Shown here: one piece after another, positions 24,440-33,226 of the stretch
How the letters are laid out: the number at the start of each line of letters is the position of its first letter
How positions within the stretch are numbered: the stretch's first letter is position 1
Assembly (NCBI RefSeq): GCF_964065165.1
Contig: NZ_OZ061549.1
Coordinates: forward strand, 2,108,001 to 2,172,000
Length of the DNA stretch: 64,000 nt
From: Levilactobacillus yonginensis
Lineage (GTDB): Bacteria > Bacillota > Bacilli > Lactobacillales > Lactobacillaceae
Reading direction: 5' to 3'
Made by a program: the position numbers and the translations under genes
The notes under the pieces: generated by a model
What the model saw: only the letters and a program-made list of their open reading frames with translations
The model's database searches: none
Told to the model about the DNA's origin: nothing

Positions 24440-24707
24440 CATGCCATTGATTTTGAAATTAGCGTGCCGAAATTCAAGCATACTTGGAGGACCCAGTATT
24501 CACAGACACGCAGCTGAATCCGGTGATTTTTAAACAGTGGACGAGGCTTACGAAATCAACCAACGCGGCAATTGACGGGGAAACTAATTACTAATTTTGG
24601 GACTGTGGAAAGTTTGATAACTTAACCGTCATATACATTGCTCTGTATAAATGTTGGTAACACATAATATTATTTGTGATTAGCAATAAAATCAAAGTAT
24701 GAACGCC

Positions 24708-24736
24708 TTGAATGTTAGTCCCGTCACACTTATAAT
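24708..24736 (+). promoter_or_regulatory. Promoter of the 2609-aa adhesin gene, with a 400-base leader
   Basis: -35 TTGAAT, 17-base spacer, -10 TATAAT. The surrounding CCTTGAATGTT is shared with the promoter at 40086 of the paralogous adhesin. Transcription would start about 400 bases before the gene. The leader (24743-25141) has a CTAGCC...GGCTAG hairpin (about 24836-24860) but no gene that I can support; 24440-24700 upstream is AT-rich and empty. Confidence 0.65.
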
Positions 24737-25141
24737 GAGATTGCGATTAAAATAACCGCGAAAAGGTTGGTAGTCAAAACGGTTTTTGAATTTTACATTA
24801 GCAACACAGTTATTTAACTGTGAGACACTATTTTCTAGCCTATGTATAACTCGGCTAGTCTGATGACTAGATAATTAATTTTGACAAGTTACTTCTGAGC
24901 GGGTAAAACTCTGGATTATACATCACGAAGATTTACTGGCAGGCGTTGACTAAACTTTGCCGGTAAGATGAATCCACTAGATGCCGTGATTATAGGCAGG
25001 TTAACCAGTGAAAGGTAATTTTACTAACTGATTGTGACTGGTTGTGTCAGGTAGCAATCTTTTTTTGGTTGTTGATTGGGATATAGATGAAGTGGTACTG
25101 AACACATGAGGGTTCAATATCGTTAAAAGGAGAGGTCAAGC

Positions 25142-28100
25142 TTGAGACAAAAGGTTGCGAATCAAAATGCAAAAAAGAACTTTATTTTATACAAGGGACA
25201 TACGGGCTGGAAGATTAAGACCCGTTTATTTGGGACACTGCTAGTTGGTCTTTCTGCAGTAGCCATCGCTGAAAGTACGGGAACGGTTGATGTGCATGCG
25301 GCAACGGGGGATGCACCAGTGACGGACACGTCTTCATCACCAGCGCCAGCAACGTCTGGGAGTGCGACTCTTGGTTCTAGCAAAACTGATGGAACGACAC
25401 CAACACCTACGGCACCGGCGACTACGACGCCCACAGGTACGGCACCAACGAATGCAGCACCAGCAGCGGAATCATATTCTATAAATGCTGAGTCAGGGGA
25501 TATTCCCGCCGGTGATCCAGCAGCAAGCGCAACTGCTGCTGCCACGACGTCTGCTAAGCAGTATCAAACCTTAACGCCAGACCAATCAATGACGGTTGGC
25601 AAGACGGATGGGTCCGGCGTAACACTATCTGGTAGCCAGGTTCAGGACCACTTTACGAATTGGGTCGAAAACCTTAACACATCTGGCGACAACTCCCCTA
25701 AAATTTCTGCAGCGAATACGTCGTCACAGGCGGCTGATGCTAAAGGCGTTTGGCAGTTGACAACCGGCCAGCCGCATACTTACATCTCGCCAGATATGCC
25801 TGATTTTCCAATGAAAGGTGTTAAAGGCCAGGAAGTTGCTCACGTCGCTTTTGAAAATGAAATTGATTTTAGCCATAATTTTACAATGGACGGTGCTTTA
25901 GGGATTGGGACGAAGACCTCAGGTGGAGCTGACGGTATCGGAATTGTTTTCGCACCTGGTGATCCAGAATATGCAACGACAGGTAAGAGCGGTGGTAATT
26001 TAGGCTTAGGTGGGTTGAATAATGCCTTTGCCTTCGTTTTCGATGATTTTCATAACAGTGGTAGCGACACGAGTGGCGTAACTGACCCTGGTACAGGGGC
26101 ATACTTTGGCTGGCGGTCGACGAATGGCAGTGGGGTTATTCAAAATGTTAATGACTCGAATGATTGGAAAGCGGCTAGCACATTTGACTTAAGCAACCGG
26201 GCAACCAATCCGCTGATAGATTTCAATATGACTTATGACGCGAAGAGTAAGATATTAACCGTTATTATCCAGAACAAAACGTTCACCCGTGACCTCACTG
26301 GCATCGACACTTCCAAAGGTTATTCAATTTCAATTGCGGCTTCAACTGGAGACAATAAGAATGATTACTCCGCCAGAATCGACAGCTTTACCTACGCCCC
26401 AAAGACGGCGTCAGTGGATGTCAAAGTGGCTACTGCGTCTGGAGATGTAAGTACCACGACGCCAGTCACTGCAAACATTGGGGATACCATTTCTGTGTTC
26501 TCTACGAAGGAAGCAGCGGAGCGGGCAGTGGCCGCAGATCCAACCCTGGATCCTAGCCTGGTTACAGTAATCCCTGCAAGTACGACGAACAATGTTTACG
26601 TTGTTGATGGCGACCAAGCCACTGCCAGCAATGGGACGGTTCACGCCTCAAGTCTTGCTGATGCATCGTACTACAGCTACAAGGTGACTGGGGATGCTAC
26701 CCAAGCTTTTAGTGTACCTGTTAGTCAGGCATTTAAAGCTAACGTCACACCTATTGATTCCGTGACCGGGGACCCAATTCCTGGCATAGATCCTATCCAA
26801 GTGACCACGGTTGCCGGAAAATCAGTTGTTATTCAGATTCCAGGTTATACGCCAGCAACTGTTACGTTAGCCGCACCTAAGGCTGGTGAAACAGTCGCCA
26901 ATGATGCCGTACAAGTTAATACGGGAACACCTGTGGATGCTACGACGACCACAACAACTTCGGATACTGCTAACCCAATTAAACATTACTACACGGCCAC
27001 TGGCACCACGGTTGACGGGAAAACGGTCAGCGTTTCTGCCAGTGCCGGCACCAACCAGTCCGTTGCTGATGCTCTGAATGGCCAACCTTTGGAAAATGAT
27101 GGGGCTGCTGTTGCGAGTGGAGATAAGACGCAGATTACCACTGATGACTACTATTGGGCACCAGTCGGCAACGCTGCTGGGACGGATTCCACGGATTCCA
27201 CAACGCCTCAGGATAGTAAGAGTATCTTGGTTCCAACTCAATCGACGCTAGACTACTGGATTAAAAAGGCAACTGATAATCAAACCGCAGCCGATACTGA
27301 AAAGGCTGCAGCGCAGGATATCTATGATAAATTTGTGGCTTCACCCAACATCACGGATGAGCAAAAGGCTGCCGCAAAGAGTTTACTGGATTCCGTGAAC
27401 GCAGTCTACGATCAACTCTCAAAGACCAATTCAGATGCTAAGGCATCTTTGGAAGATGCAAAGAATTCAACGGATCCTGCAACCATTGTTACAGACAGTC
27501 AGGCTGGTTATGCTGGTATCAGTGGCATGGATACGTCACTCAGTGAATTCAAAAACGATGTAGATAACATGTCGACGACTAACGCTGCAACCCAAGCTAG
27601 TATGGTGAGCTTTAGTTCTTGGTCCCAGGACTACGGTACGCCATTAAAACATCCTGAAGCTGTCTTTGGTGACGGTTTTAGTACTACTCCGGTCTCTGAT
27701 GACCAAGTAGCGGGCTTATTTGCCGATCCAGATAACTTCTATTACGTTGATGCACTTGATTCAGATACGTCGGTTACGCCAAAAGATGTGGGTACCTACT
27801 ACTTCAAGTTAACGGAAAAAGGGCGGAGCTATATTAAGAGCTTAACGCCAGACAACCCGAATGCGGGGCTCTACGTTTCTGGGACGGTCACGATTAACCC
27901 CGTAGCTGCGGCACCAACTATTAACGCAGCTAGCGTTGTGTACGGTGCAGAGCCAAAGATCACGGGTAGCTTAGGATCGGATTTAGCAAATACAGACGAT
28001 CCACTTACTCAGGATGATTTTGAAATTATTGATAATGCTACTAAAGAGGTTGTTTCGAGTAATCAGCTACAAGCTGGTGGTGACTACACGATTCAATACA

Positions 28101-31100
28101 CCACTGATGCACAGAACAATTTGAAGAAAGACACGAATTATACTTTTGGTAATTTTGGCACGGCCACGTTAACCGTGACGCCACGAGACATCACCGTAAC
28201 CGCACCAACACTTACGAAGACTTATGGTGATAAGGATCCTGAATTTGAGCTTACCGGTGTCTCAAGTGGTGAGCTAGTCAATAATGATCACCTCTCTGAT
28301 TTGGGTGTGACGCTCAATCGGGATGCTGGTGAAAATGTTAAGGCTCAGCCATATACAATCAGTGCTGACCCTACGTCAAAGCTGAATAATAATTACACCA
28401 TTACCGTTACACCAGGAAGCCTAACTATCGACAAGAAGTCAGTCACGGTGACAGCTAATGATGTTGCGACTACTTACAATGGTTCTGCGCCCGCAACCAA
28501 TGGCTACAGTGTGCCCGATGATGCTTTGGTCCCAGGCGATACGTCTACTGCTCTGGGGGTTACGTTGAACCAGATTACTAAGACTGATGCTGGAACGTAT
28601 CCGGATGCTGTTACAGGGACTGCAACTTCAGACAACTATGACGTTAAAGTTACCCCGGGCAAGTTGACGATTGCGCAAGCAACTAGTTCTGTGGACTTAG
28701 GTGCCGCTACCATGGTTTATGGCGATACATTCCCTACGTTCACGTCCACAGACAACGTGCCAGGAACCACTAGTACCATTACTCAAGCTGACTTTGAAAT
28801 TATGGATACTACTGGTAATACAGTTGGCGCATCCAAAGTACAAGCTAATGGCAAGTACACGCTACAACTGTCCCAGACTGCCAAAAATCGACTGATTTCG
28901 GAAAATCCTAACTATGCTATTACGTTTGGGACGAGTACCCTGACTGTAAAACCACGGCCAGTTTCAGTGACAGCGAAAAATATTGATAAGACTTATGGCG
29001 ATGCAGATCCTGACCTAGAGTTAACCGATACAAGTACTGACGCAAGCACTGGTTTAGTTACTGATGATGATCTCGGCGTAAAGCTTACTCGGGAGTCAGG
29101 CGAAAGTGTTGGCTCGTATGATATTACGATGGATTCGTCTTCAAAACTGAACCCGAATTACGCAGTCACCTTTACTCCAGGAACCTTTACGATTAAGCAA
29201 GCGGATGGCAACGTGGCTGTAACGGGGACCAGTGTGACTTATGGTGATTCATTACCAAGTCTGTCAGTCTCAGTTAATGGGCCAGATGCTAGTGAACAAC
29301 TTGGTGCGGACAATTTCGAGTTTGTTGATACAACGACACACTCAGTGGTAACAGCTGATAAATTACCAGCTGGTAGCTACACAGTACAATTAACCAAAGC
29401 TGCTCAGGATACTTTGAGCAAGGCCAATGGCAACTTCACACTTACTTTTGGGACAGGTACATTGACCGTGAATAAGCGGCCAATTACGGTGAACATTAAT
29501 GATGTCACTACTGATTACGACGGCTCGGCACATGGTGCGAATGGCTTTAGCATTGCAGCGGGTGATAAGTTAGTCGATGGCGAATCGAGTGATGAGCTCG
29601 GTGTTAAACTGGCCCCAATCTCTGAGACTGATATTGGGACGTACACAATTACCGGGACCGCCGACTCAGCAAACTATGCCGTTACCGTTAACAATGGGAC
29701 ATTGAAGATTTTGGGCAATGATAAGGATGCCAAAGGTAATGTGACAATTACTGAAAAAGATGCAGCTGGTAACGTGGTTCGGATTGATAAGCAGTGGGCT
29801 GATGGCAGCGAAACAATTTACAAGAATGACAATGGTAAGCTGACAGTAACGGATAAAAAGGGCGACAAAACGCTTGACCAGCAGACGTTTAACCCTGCTG
29901 GTGATCCGCTTACGCTGACTGACGACCCGAATACGAACACTATCGTTGCCCTTGATCCTACGACCAAACTGCCAGCGTTTGCGCATGAGACAACGGAAAC
30001 AAATGAGGCTGGTGATACCACCACGACGACGGACGCTGAAGGCAACGTTGTTAAAGTCGTTAAGCAGTGGCCCGATGGTACCCAAACGACGTACACGTCT
30101 GATCCTTTGAATAATGGAGAGCAGACGGTTACGGAAGTGAAAGATGGCCAGACGGTTGACGAAAAGACATTTGCTACCGACCCTAAGACCGGGAAGCCTG
30201 AAACAACTGCAACTGTGTCGAATGGTGATGACATTCAAACCATCGTTAACGTAAGCGAACCAGGGGCAGTACCAACGTTTGAACATGATACGACGCAGAC
30301 ATCGAAAGATGATTCTGGAACCGTTACTGCTACAACGAAAGACGATGCTGGTAATGTCGTCAAGGTCGTTAAGACGTGGTCTGATGGTAGCAAAACGACG
30401 TACACGGATGTTAATGGTCAACGGACGGTAACTGAAGAAAACGGTGGCAATCAGATTGACGAGGCAACGCTCGGAGACAATGATACGGCAACGTTGAAGA
30501 GTGGTGATGGCGTTCAAACCATCGTTAACACTGGCAAATCAGGTTCAGCACCAACGTTTGAACATGATACGACCGTGACGACAAAAGATGATGCTGGAAA
30601 CACTACTGCTACAACGAAAGACGCCGATGGTAAAGTTGTTAAAGTGGTTAAGCAGTGGACCGATGGTAGCCAAACGACGTACACGGATGAAAATGGTCAA
30701 CAGACAGTAACTGAAGAAAAAGATGGTAAGCAGGTTGACCAAAAGAAGTTCGTTACCGATCCTACGACCGGAATCACTGATGCGACGGAAACGTTGAAGA
30801 CTGGTGACGGTGTTCAAACCATCGTTAAAGCTGGTGAATCAGGTTCAGCACCAACGTTTGTGCATGAAACAACAAAGACGGATGGTGATACCACCACAAC
30901 GACGGACGCTGAAGGCAACGTTGTTAAAGCAGTTAAGCAGTGGCCCGATGGTACCCAAACGACGTACACGTATGATCCTTTGAATGATGGAAAGCAGACG
31001 GTTACGGGTAGCAAAGATGGCCAGACGGTTGACGAAAAGACACCTGTTGCTGATTCTAAGCCTGGAACCACTGATTCAACGGCAACTGTGTCGAATGGTG

Positions 31101-32971
31101 ATGACATTCAAACCATCGTTAACGTAAGTAAACCAGGCGCAGCACCAACGTTTGAACACGATACGACCCAGACGACGAAAGATGATTCTGGTAATGTTGT
31201 TGCTACAACGAAGGACGATGCTGGTAATGTCGTCAAAGTCGTTAAGCAGTGGCCAGGCGATAGCCAAACGACGTACACGTATAATCCAGGCACTAATGTC
31301 CAGACAGTAACTGAAGAAAAAGATGGTAAGCAGGTTGACCAAGCGACACTCGTTGCCGATCCTACGACCAAAATCACTGATAAGACAACGTTGAAGAGTG
31401 GTGATGCTGCTCAAACCATTGTTAACCCTGTCGAACCAGGTCAGATGCCAACGTTTGAACACGATACGACGGACACGGTGACTGATAATGATATCACTAC
31501 TGCTACAACGAAGGACGATGCTGGTAATACTGTCAAAGTCGTTAAGAATTGGCCCGATGGTACCCAAACCACGTACAAGCTTGATCCATCCACAGGAAAA
31601 GGTGATGTGAGTGAACAAAAGAACGGGAAAACGATCGTCGACTCACAGGAGATTCCCGCTGATTCTCATAAGGTAACTATTACTGATGATGATAAGACGA
31701 GCACTATCGTTACCTATGATCCTACGACCAAACTGGCAACGTTTGAACATGACACGACGGATACAACGACAGATGATTCTGGAATCGTTACTACTGTGAC
31801 AAAGGACGATGCTGGCAACGTCATCAAGGTCGTTAAGACGTGGCCAAAGGATAATAGTACAACGACGTACACGTATGATCCAACCAGTAGTAAAGCGACG
31901 ATAACTGAGGAAAACAACGGGAGTCTGACCGATCGGCAGGAAAATGTCTCTGTTCCTTCGAAGTCCACACTGAAGAGTGGCGATGGCGTTGAAACCATCG
32001 TTAACACCGGGCAACCAGGCGAGATGCCAACGTTTGAGCATGATACGACGGTGACCGTGACTGATAAACTTGGCAACGTTACTGCCACGACGAAAAATGT
32101 TGCTGGTGATATCGTCAAAGTAGACCAGAAGTGGAAAGATGGTAGCGAGACAATCTACACCAATGACAATGGCAAACAGCTGGTAAGTGAGCTGAGAAAC
32201 GGGAAGTCTGTTGCTCAGAAGCCACTTGAGCAGCAACCTGTTGATCCCGACAATCCCGATGCCACTAAACTTTCGGAAGTGACACTGCCAGATGGTGCCG
32301 GTGGTACAGTAACTGTCAAACTTGATCAACCCGATGCAGCGCCAACGTTTACGCATGCGCCAGCAGTCTTCAGTGCGGGCGTTAATGCACCAGCTAAGGA
32401 CGCCGATAAGGTCGTGAAGATTACCAAGAAGTGGTCTGATGGGCTTAAGGTAGTTTATACGTATGATCCAGTAAGCGGCCAACGGATTATTAGTGAACTG
32501 AAGAATGGTAAACTCATTGAGCAACGCGCGATTGAACCGGGTGCTGTACAGGCAGCTCTGCCTGACGGTAAGGGTGGTTCGACCATCGTTAAGTTTGATA
32601 AGACTGGCACGGTTCCAACCTTCACGCGTCAACTTGCTGCTAAAGTAGCTGGTCGCAAGGTAACTTCGCGGAAGAAAGCAGTGAAGAAAGTCACTGCGAA
32701 CAAGGGTCAGAACCTGCGTAAGCAATCGGCTGCTGTGAAGCCACTGGTTCAAAGTGAAACGAGTCATCGTTACGTCAATGAAGCATTGGCCGGTGATACT
32801 GTTGCAACTGGACATACTCAGTCTCAACAGCTGACAAAGCAACAACTGGCAAATCAACAGCAAACAGAGTTGCCACAAACGGGTCAGAAGAATGAGAGTT
32901 TCTTGGCCCAATTAGGCGCAATCTTATTGGCACTGTTGATCACACCATTTGTTCGTCGGCGCTCACATTAA
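25142..32971 (+). CDS. Giant LPxTG adhesin: L-type lectin, MBG repeats, ten W-repeats (2609 aa)
   Basis: Sortase-anchored surface protein. The signal peptide is of a KxYKxGKxW-related type (LYKGHTGWKIK, about 19-29, then GTLLVGLSAVAIAES). A low-complexity Thr/Ala/Pro segment reaches about residue 130. Residues about 155-420 are an L-type lectin domain (AHVAFENEIDFSHNF, GADGIGIVFAPGD, NAFAFVFDDFHN). Small beta domains follow, then a helical segment (about 700-820) and about seven MBG-type repeats with the TYGD motif (925-1520). Ten repeats of roughly 90 aa with K-V-x-K-x-W-x-D-G-x-x-T-x-Y follow (1530-2440). The end is a Lys-rich linker, LPQTG (about 2577), a membrane helix and RRRSH. Start TTG 25142 has AAAGGAGAGG 6 bases upstream. 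Likely binds glycans. Confidence 0.88.
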   Translation: MRQKVANQNAKKNFILYKGHTGWKIKTRLFGTLLVGLSAVAIAESTGTVDVHAATGDAPVTDTSSSPAPATSGSATLGSSKTDGTTPTPTAPATTTPTGTAPTNAAPAAESYSINAESGDIPAGDPAASATAAATTSAKQYQTLTPDQSMTVGKTDGSGVTLSGSQVQDHFTNWVENLNTSGDNSPKISAANTSSQAADAKGVWQLTTGQPHTYISPDMPDFPMKGVKGQEVAHVAFENEIDFSHNFTMDGALGIGTKTSGGADGIGIVFAPGDPEYATTGKSGGNLGLGGLNNAFAFVFDDFHNSGSDTSGVTDPGTGAYFGWRSTNGSGVIQNVNDSNDWKAASTFDLSNRATNPLIDFNMTYDAKSKILTVIIQNKTFTRDLTGIDTSKGYSISIAASTGDNKNDYSARIDSFTYAPKTASVDVKVATASGDVSTTTPVTANIGDTISVFSTKEAAERAVAADPTLDPSLVTVIPASTTNNVYVVDGDQATASNGTVHASSLADASYYSYKVTGDATQAFSVPVSQAFKANVTPIDSVTGDPIPGIDPIQVTTVAGKSVVIQIPGYTPATVTLAAPKAGETVANDAVQVNTGTPVDATTTTTTSDTANPIKHYYTATGTTVDGKTVSVSASAGTNQSVADALNGQPLENDGAAVASGDKTQITTDDYYWAPVGNAAGTDSTDSTTPQDSKSILVPTQSTLDYWIKKATDNQTAADTEKAAAQDIYDKFVASPNITDEQKAAAKSLLDSVNAVYDQLSKTNSDAKASLEDAKNSTDPATIVTDSQAGYAGISGMDTSLSEFKNDVDNMSTTNAATQASMVSFSSWSQDYGTPLKHPEAVFGDGFSTTPVSDDQVAGLFADPDNFYYVDALDSDTSVTPKDVGTYYFKLTEKGRSYIKSLTPDNPNAGLYVSGTVTINPVAAAPTINAASVVYGAEPKITGSLGSDLANTDDPLTQDDFEIIDNATKEVVSSNQLQAGGDYTIQYTTDAQNNLKKDTNYTFGNFGTATLTVTPRDITVTAPTLTKTYGDKDPEFELTGVSSGELVNNDHLSDLGVTLNRDAGENVKAQPYTISADPTSKLNNNYTITVTPGSLTIDKKSVTVTANDVATTYNGSAPATNGYSVPDDALVPGDTSTALGVTLNQITKTDAGTYPDAVTGTATSDNYDVKVTPGKLTIAQATSSVDLGAATMVYGDTFPTFTSTDNVPGTTSTITQADFEIMDTTGNTVGASKVQANGKYTLQLSQTAKNRLISENPNYAITFGTSTLTVKPRPVSVTAKNIDKTYGDADPDLELTDTSTDASTGLVTDDDLGVKLTRESGESVGSYDITMDSSSKLNPNYAVTFTPGTFTIKQADGNVAVTGTSVTYGDSLPSLSVSVNGPDASEQLGADNFEFVDTTTHSVVTADKLPAGSYTVQLTKAAQDTLSKANGNFTLTFGTGTLTVNKRPITVNINDVTTDYDGSAHGANGFSIAAGDKLVDGESSDELGVKLAPISETDIGTYTITGTADSANYAVTVNNGTLKILGNDKDAKGNVTITEKDAAGNVVRIDKQWADGSETIYKNDNGKLTVTDKKGDKTLDQQTFNPAGDPLTLTDDPNTNTIVALDPTTKLPAFAHETTETNEAGDTTTTTDAEGNVVKVVKQWPDGTQTTYTSDPLNNGEQTVTEVKDGQTVDEKTFATDPKTGKPETTATVSNGDDIQTIVNVSEPGAVPTFEHDTTQTSKDDSGTVTATTKDDAGNVVKVVKTWSDGSKTTYTDVNGQRTVTEENGGNQIDEATLGDNDTATLKSGDGVQTIVNTGKSGSAPTFEHDTTVTTKDDAGNTTATTKDADGKVVKVVKQWTDGSQTTYTDENGQQTVTEEKDGKQVDQKKFVTDPTTGITDATETLKTGDGVQTIVKAGESGSAPTFVHETTKTDGDTTTTTDAEGNVVKAVKQWPDGTQTTYTYDPLNDGKQTVTGSKDGQTVDEKTPVADSKPGTTDSTATVSNGDDIQTIVNVSKPGAAPTFEHDTTQTTKDDSGNVVATTKDDAGNVVKVVKQWPGDSQTTYTYNPGTNVQTVTEEKDGKQVDQATLVADPTTKITDKTTLKSGDAAQTIVNPVEPGQMPTFEHDTTDTVTDNDITTATTKDDAGNTVKVVKNWPDGTQTTYKLDPSTGKGDVSEQKNGKTIVDSQEIPADSHKVTITDDDKTSTIVTYDPTTKLATFEHDTTDTTTDDSGIVTTVTKDDAGNVIKVVKTWPKDNSTTTYTYDPTSSKATITEENNGSLTDRQENVSVPSKSTLKSGDGVETIVNTGQPGEMPTFEHDTTVTVTDKLGNVTATTKNVAGDIVKVDQKWKDGSETIYTNDNGKQLVSELRNGKSVAQKPLEQQPVDPDNPDATKLSEVTLPDGAGGTVTVKLDQPDAAPTFTHAPAVFSAGVNAPAKDADKVVKITKKWSDGLKVVYTYDPVSGQRIISELKNGKLIEQRAIEPGAVQAALPDGKGGSTIVKFDKTGTVPTFTRQLAAKVAGRKVTSRKKAVKKVTANKGQNLRKQSAAVKPLVQSETSHRYVNEALAGDTVATGHTQSQQLTKQQLANQQQTELPQTGQKNESFLAQLGAILLALLITPFVRRRSH
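29720..32500 (+). repeat. Ten tandem W-repeats inside the 2609-aa adhesin gene
   Basis: In-frame repeats of about 270 bases coding the unit D-A-x-G-N-V-V-K-V-V-K-x-W-x-D-G-x-x-T-T-Y. The middle units are most alike at DNA level (for example ACCCAAACGACGTACACG and ACGTTTGAACATGATACGAC recur), so copy number can change by recombination. The paralogous gene at 40735 has only one such unit (about 45480-45760). Confidence 0.8.
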
Positions 32972-33011
32972 CCTAATCGACTAGAACTATTAAAAAGAGC
33001 ATAGATCCACT

Positions 33012-33048
33012 AAAAGCCGTCTCGATGCCAGAGACGGTTTTTTTTAGT
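33012..33048 (+). terminator. Terminator of the 2609-aa adhesin gene
   Basis: CCGTCTC-gatgcca-GAGACGG followed by eight T. Confidence 0.88.
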
Positions 33049-33153
33049 ATTCGTGGATAATGATTGATTTTTTGTTGAACTGTCCCGTAATTGGGGCTGA
33101 CTGTAGGGAACGGAGACGTCGGCCAAAAAGAATGAGCAATTTTTAGCCCAGAC

Positions 33154-33186
33154 TTGACTGTAACGTTACAGGATAGTTTAGAATGA
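33154..33186 (+). promoter_or_regulatory. Promoter and palindromic operator of the UvrA-like gene
   Basis: -35 TTGACT (33154-33159); -10 most likely TAGAAT at about 33179-33184. A perfect 14-base palindrome CTGTAACGTTACAG (33158-33171) sits between them. Such a site suggests a dimeric repressor (TetR type), but no such regulator gene is next to it. Confidence 0.55.
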
Positions 33187-33226
33187 TAGGTAACATGAAC
33201 GGAACTAAAGGCAAAGGTGGGCAAGT

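Noticed and set aside
24251..24517. 88-codon open frame after the small membrane protein
   Set aside because: It runs through a terminator hairpin and has no ribosome binding site.
31643..32911. Long antisense open frame (about 420 codons) opposite the W-repeat region
   Set aside because: It arises from the codon bias of the repetitive adhesin gene; no ribosome binding site, and the translation is low-complexity and Arg/Leu/Ile-rich with no domain.
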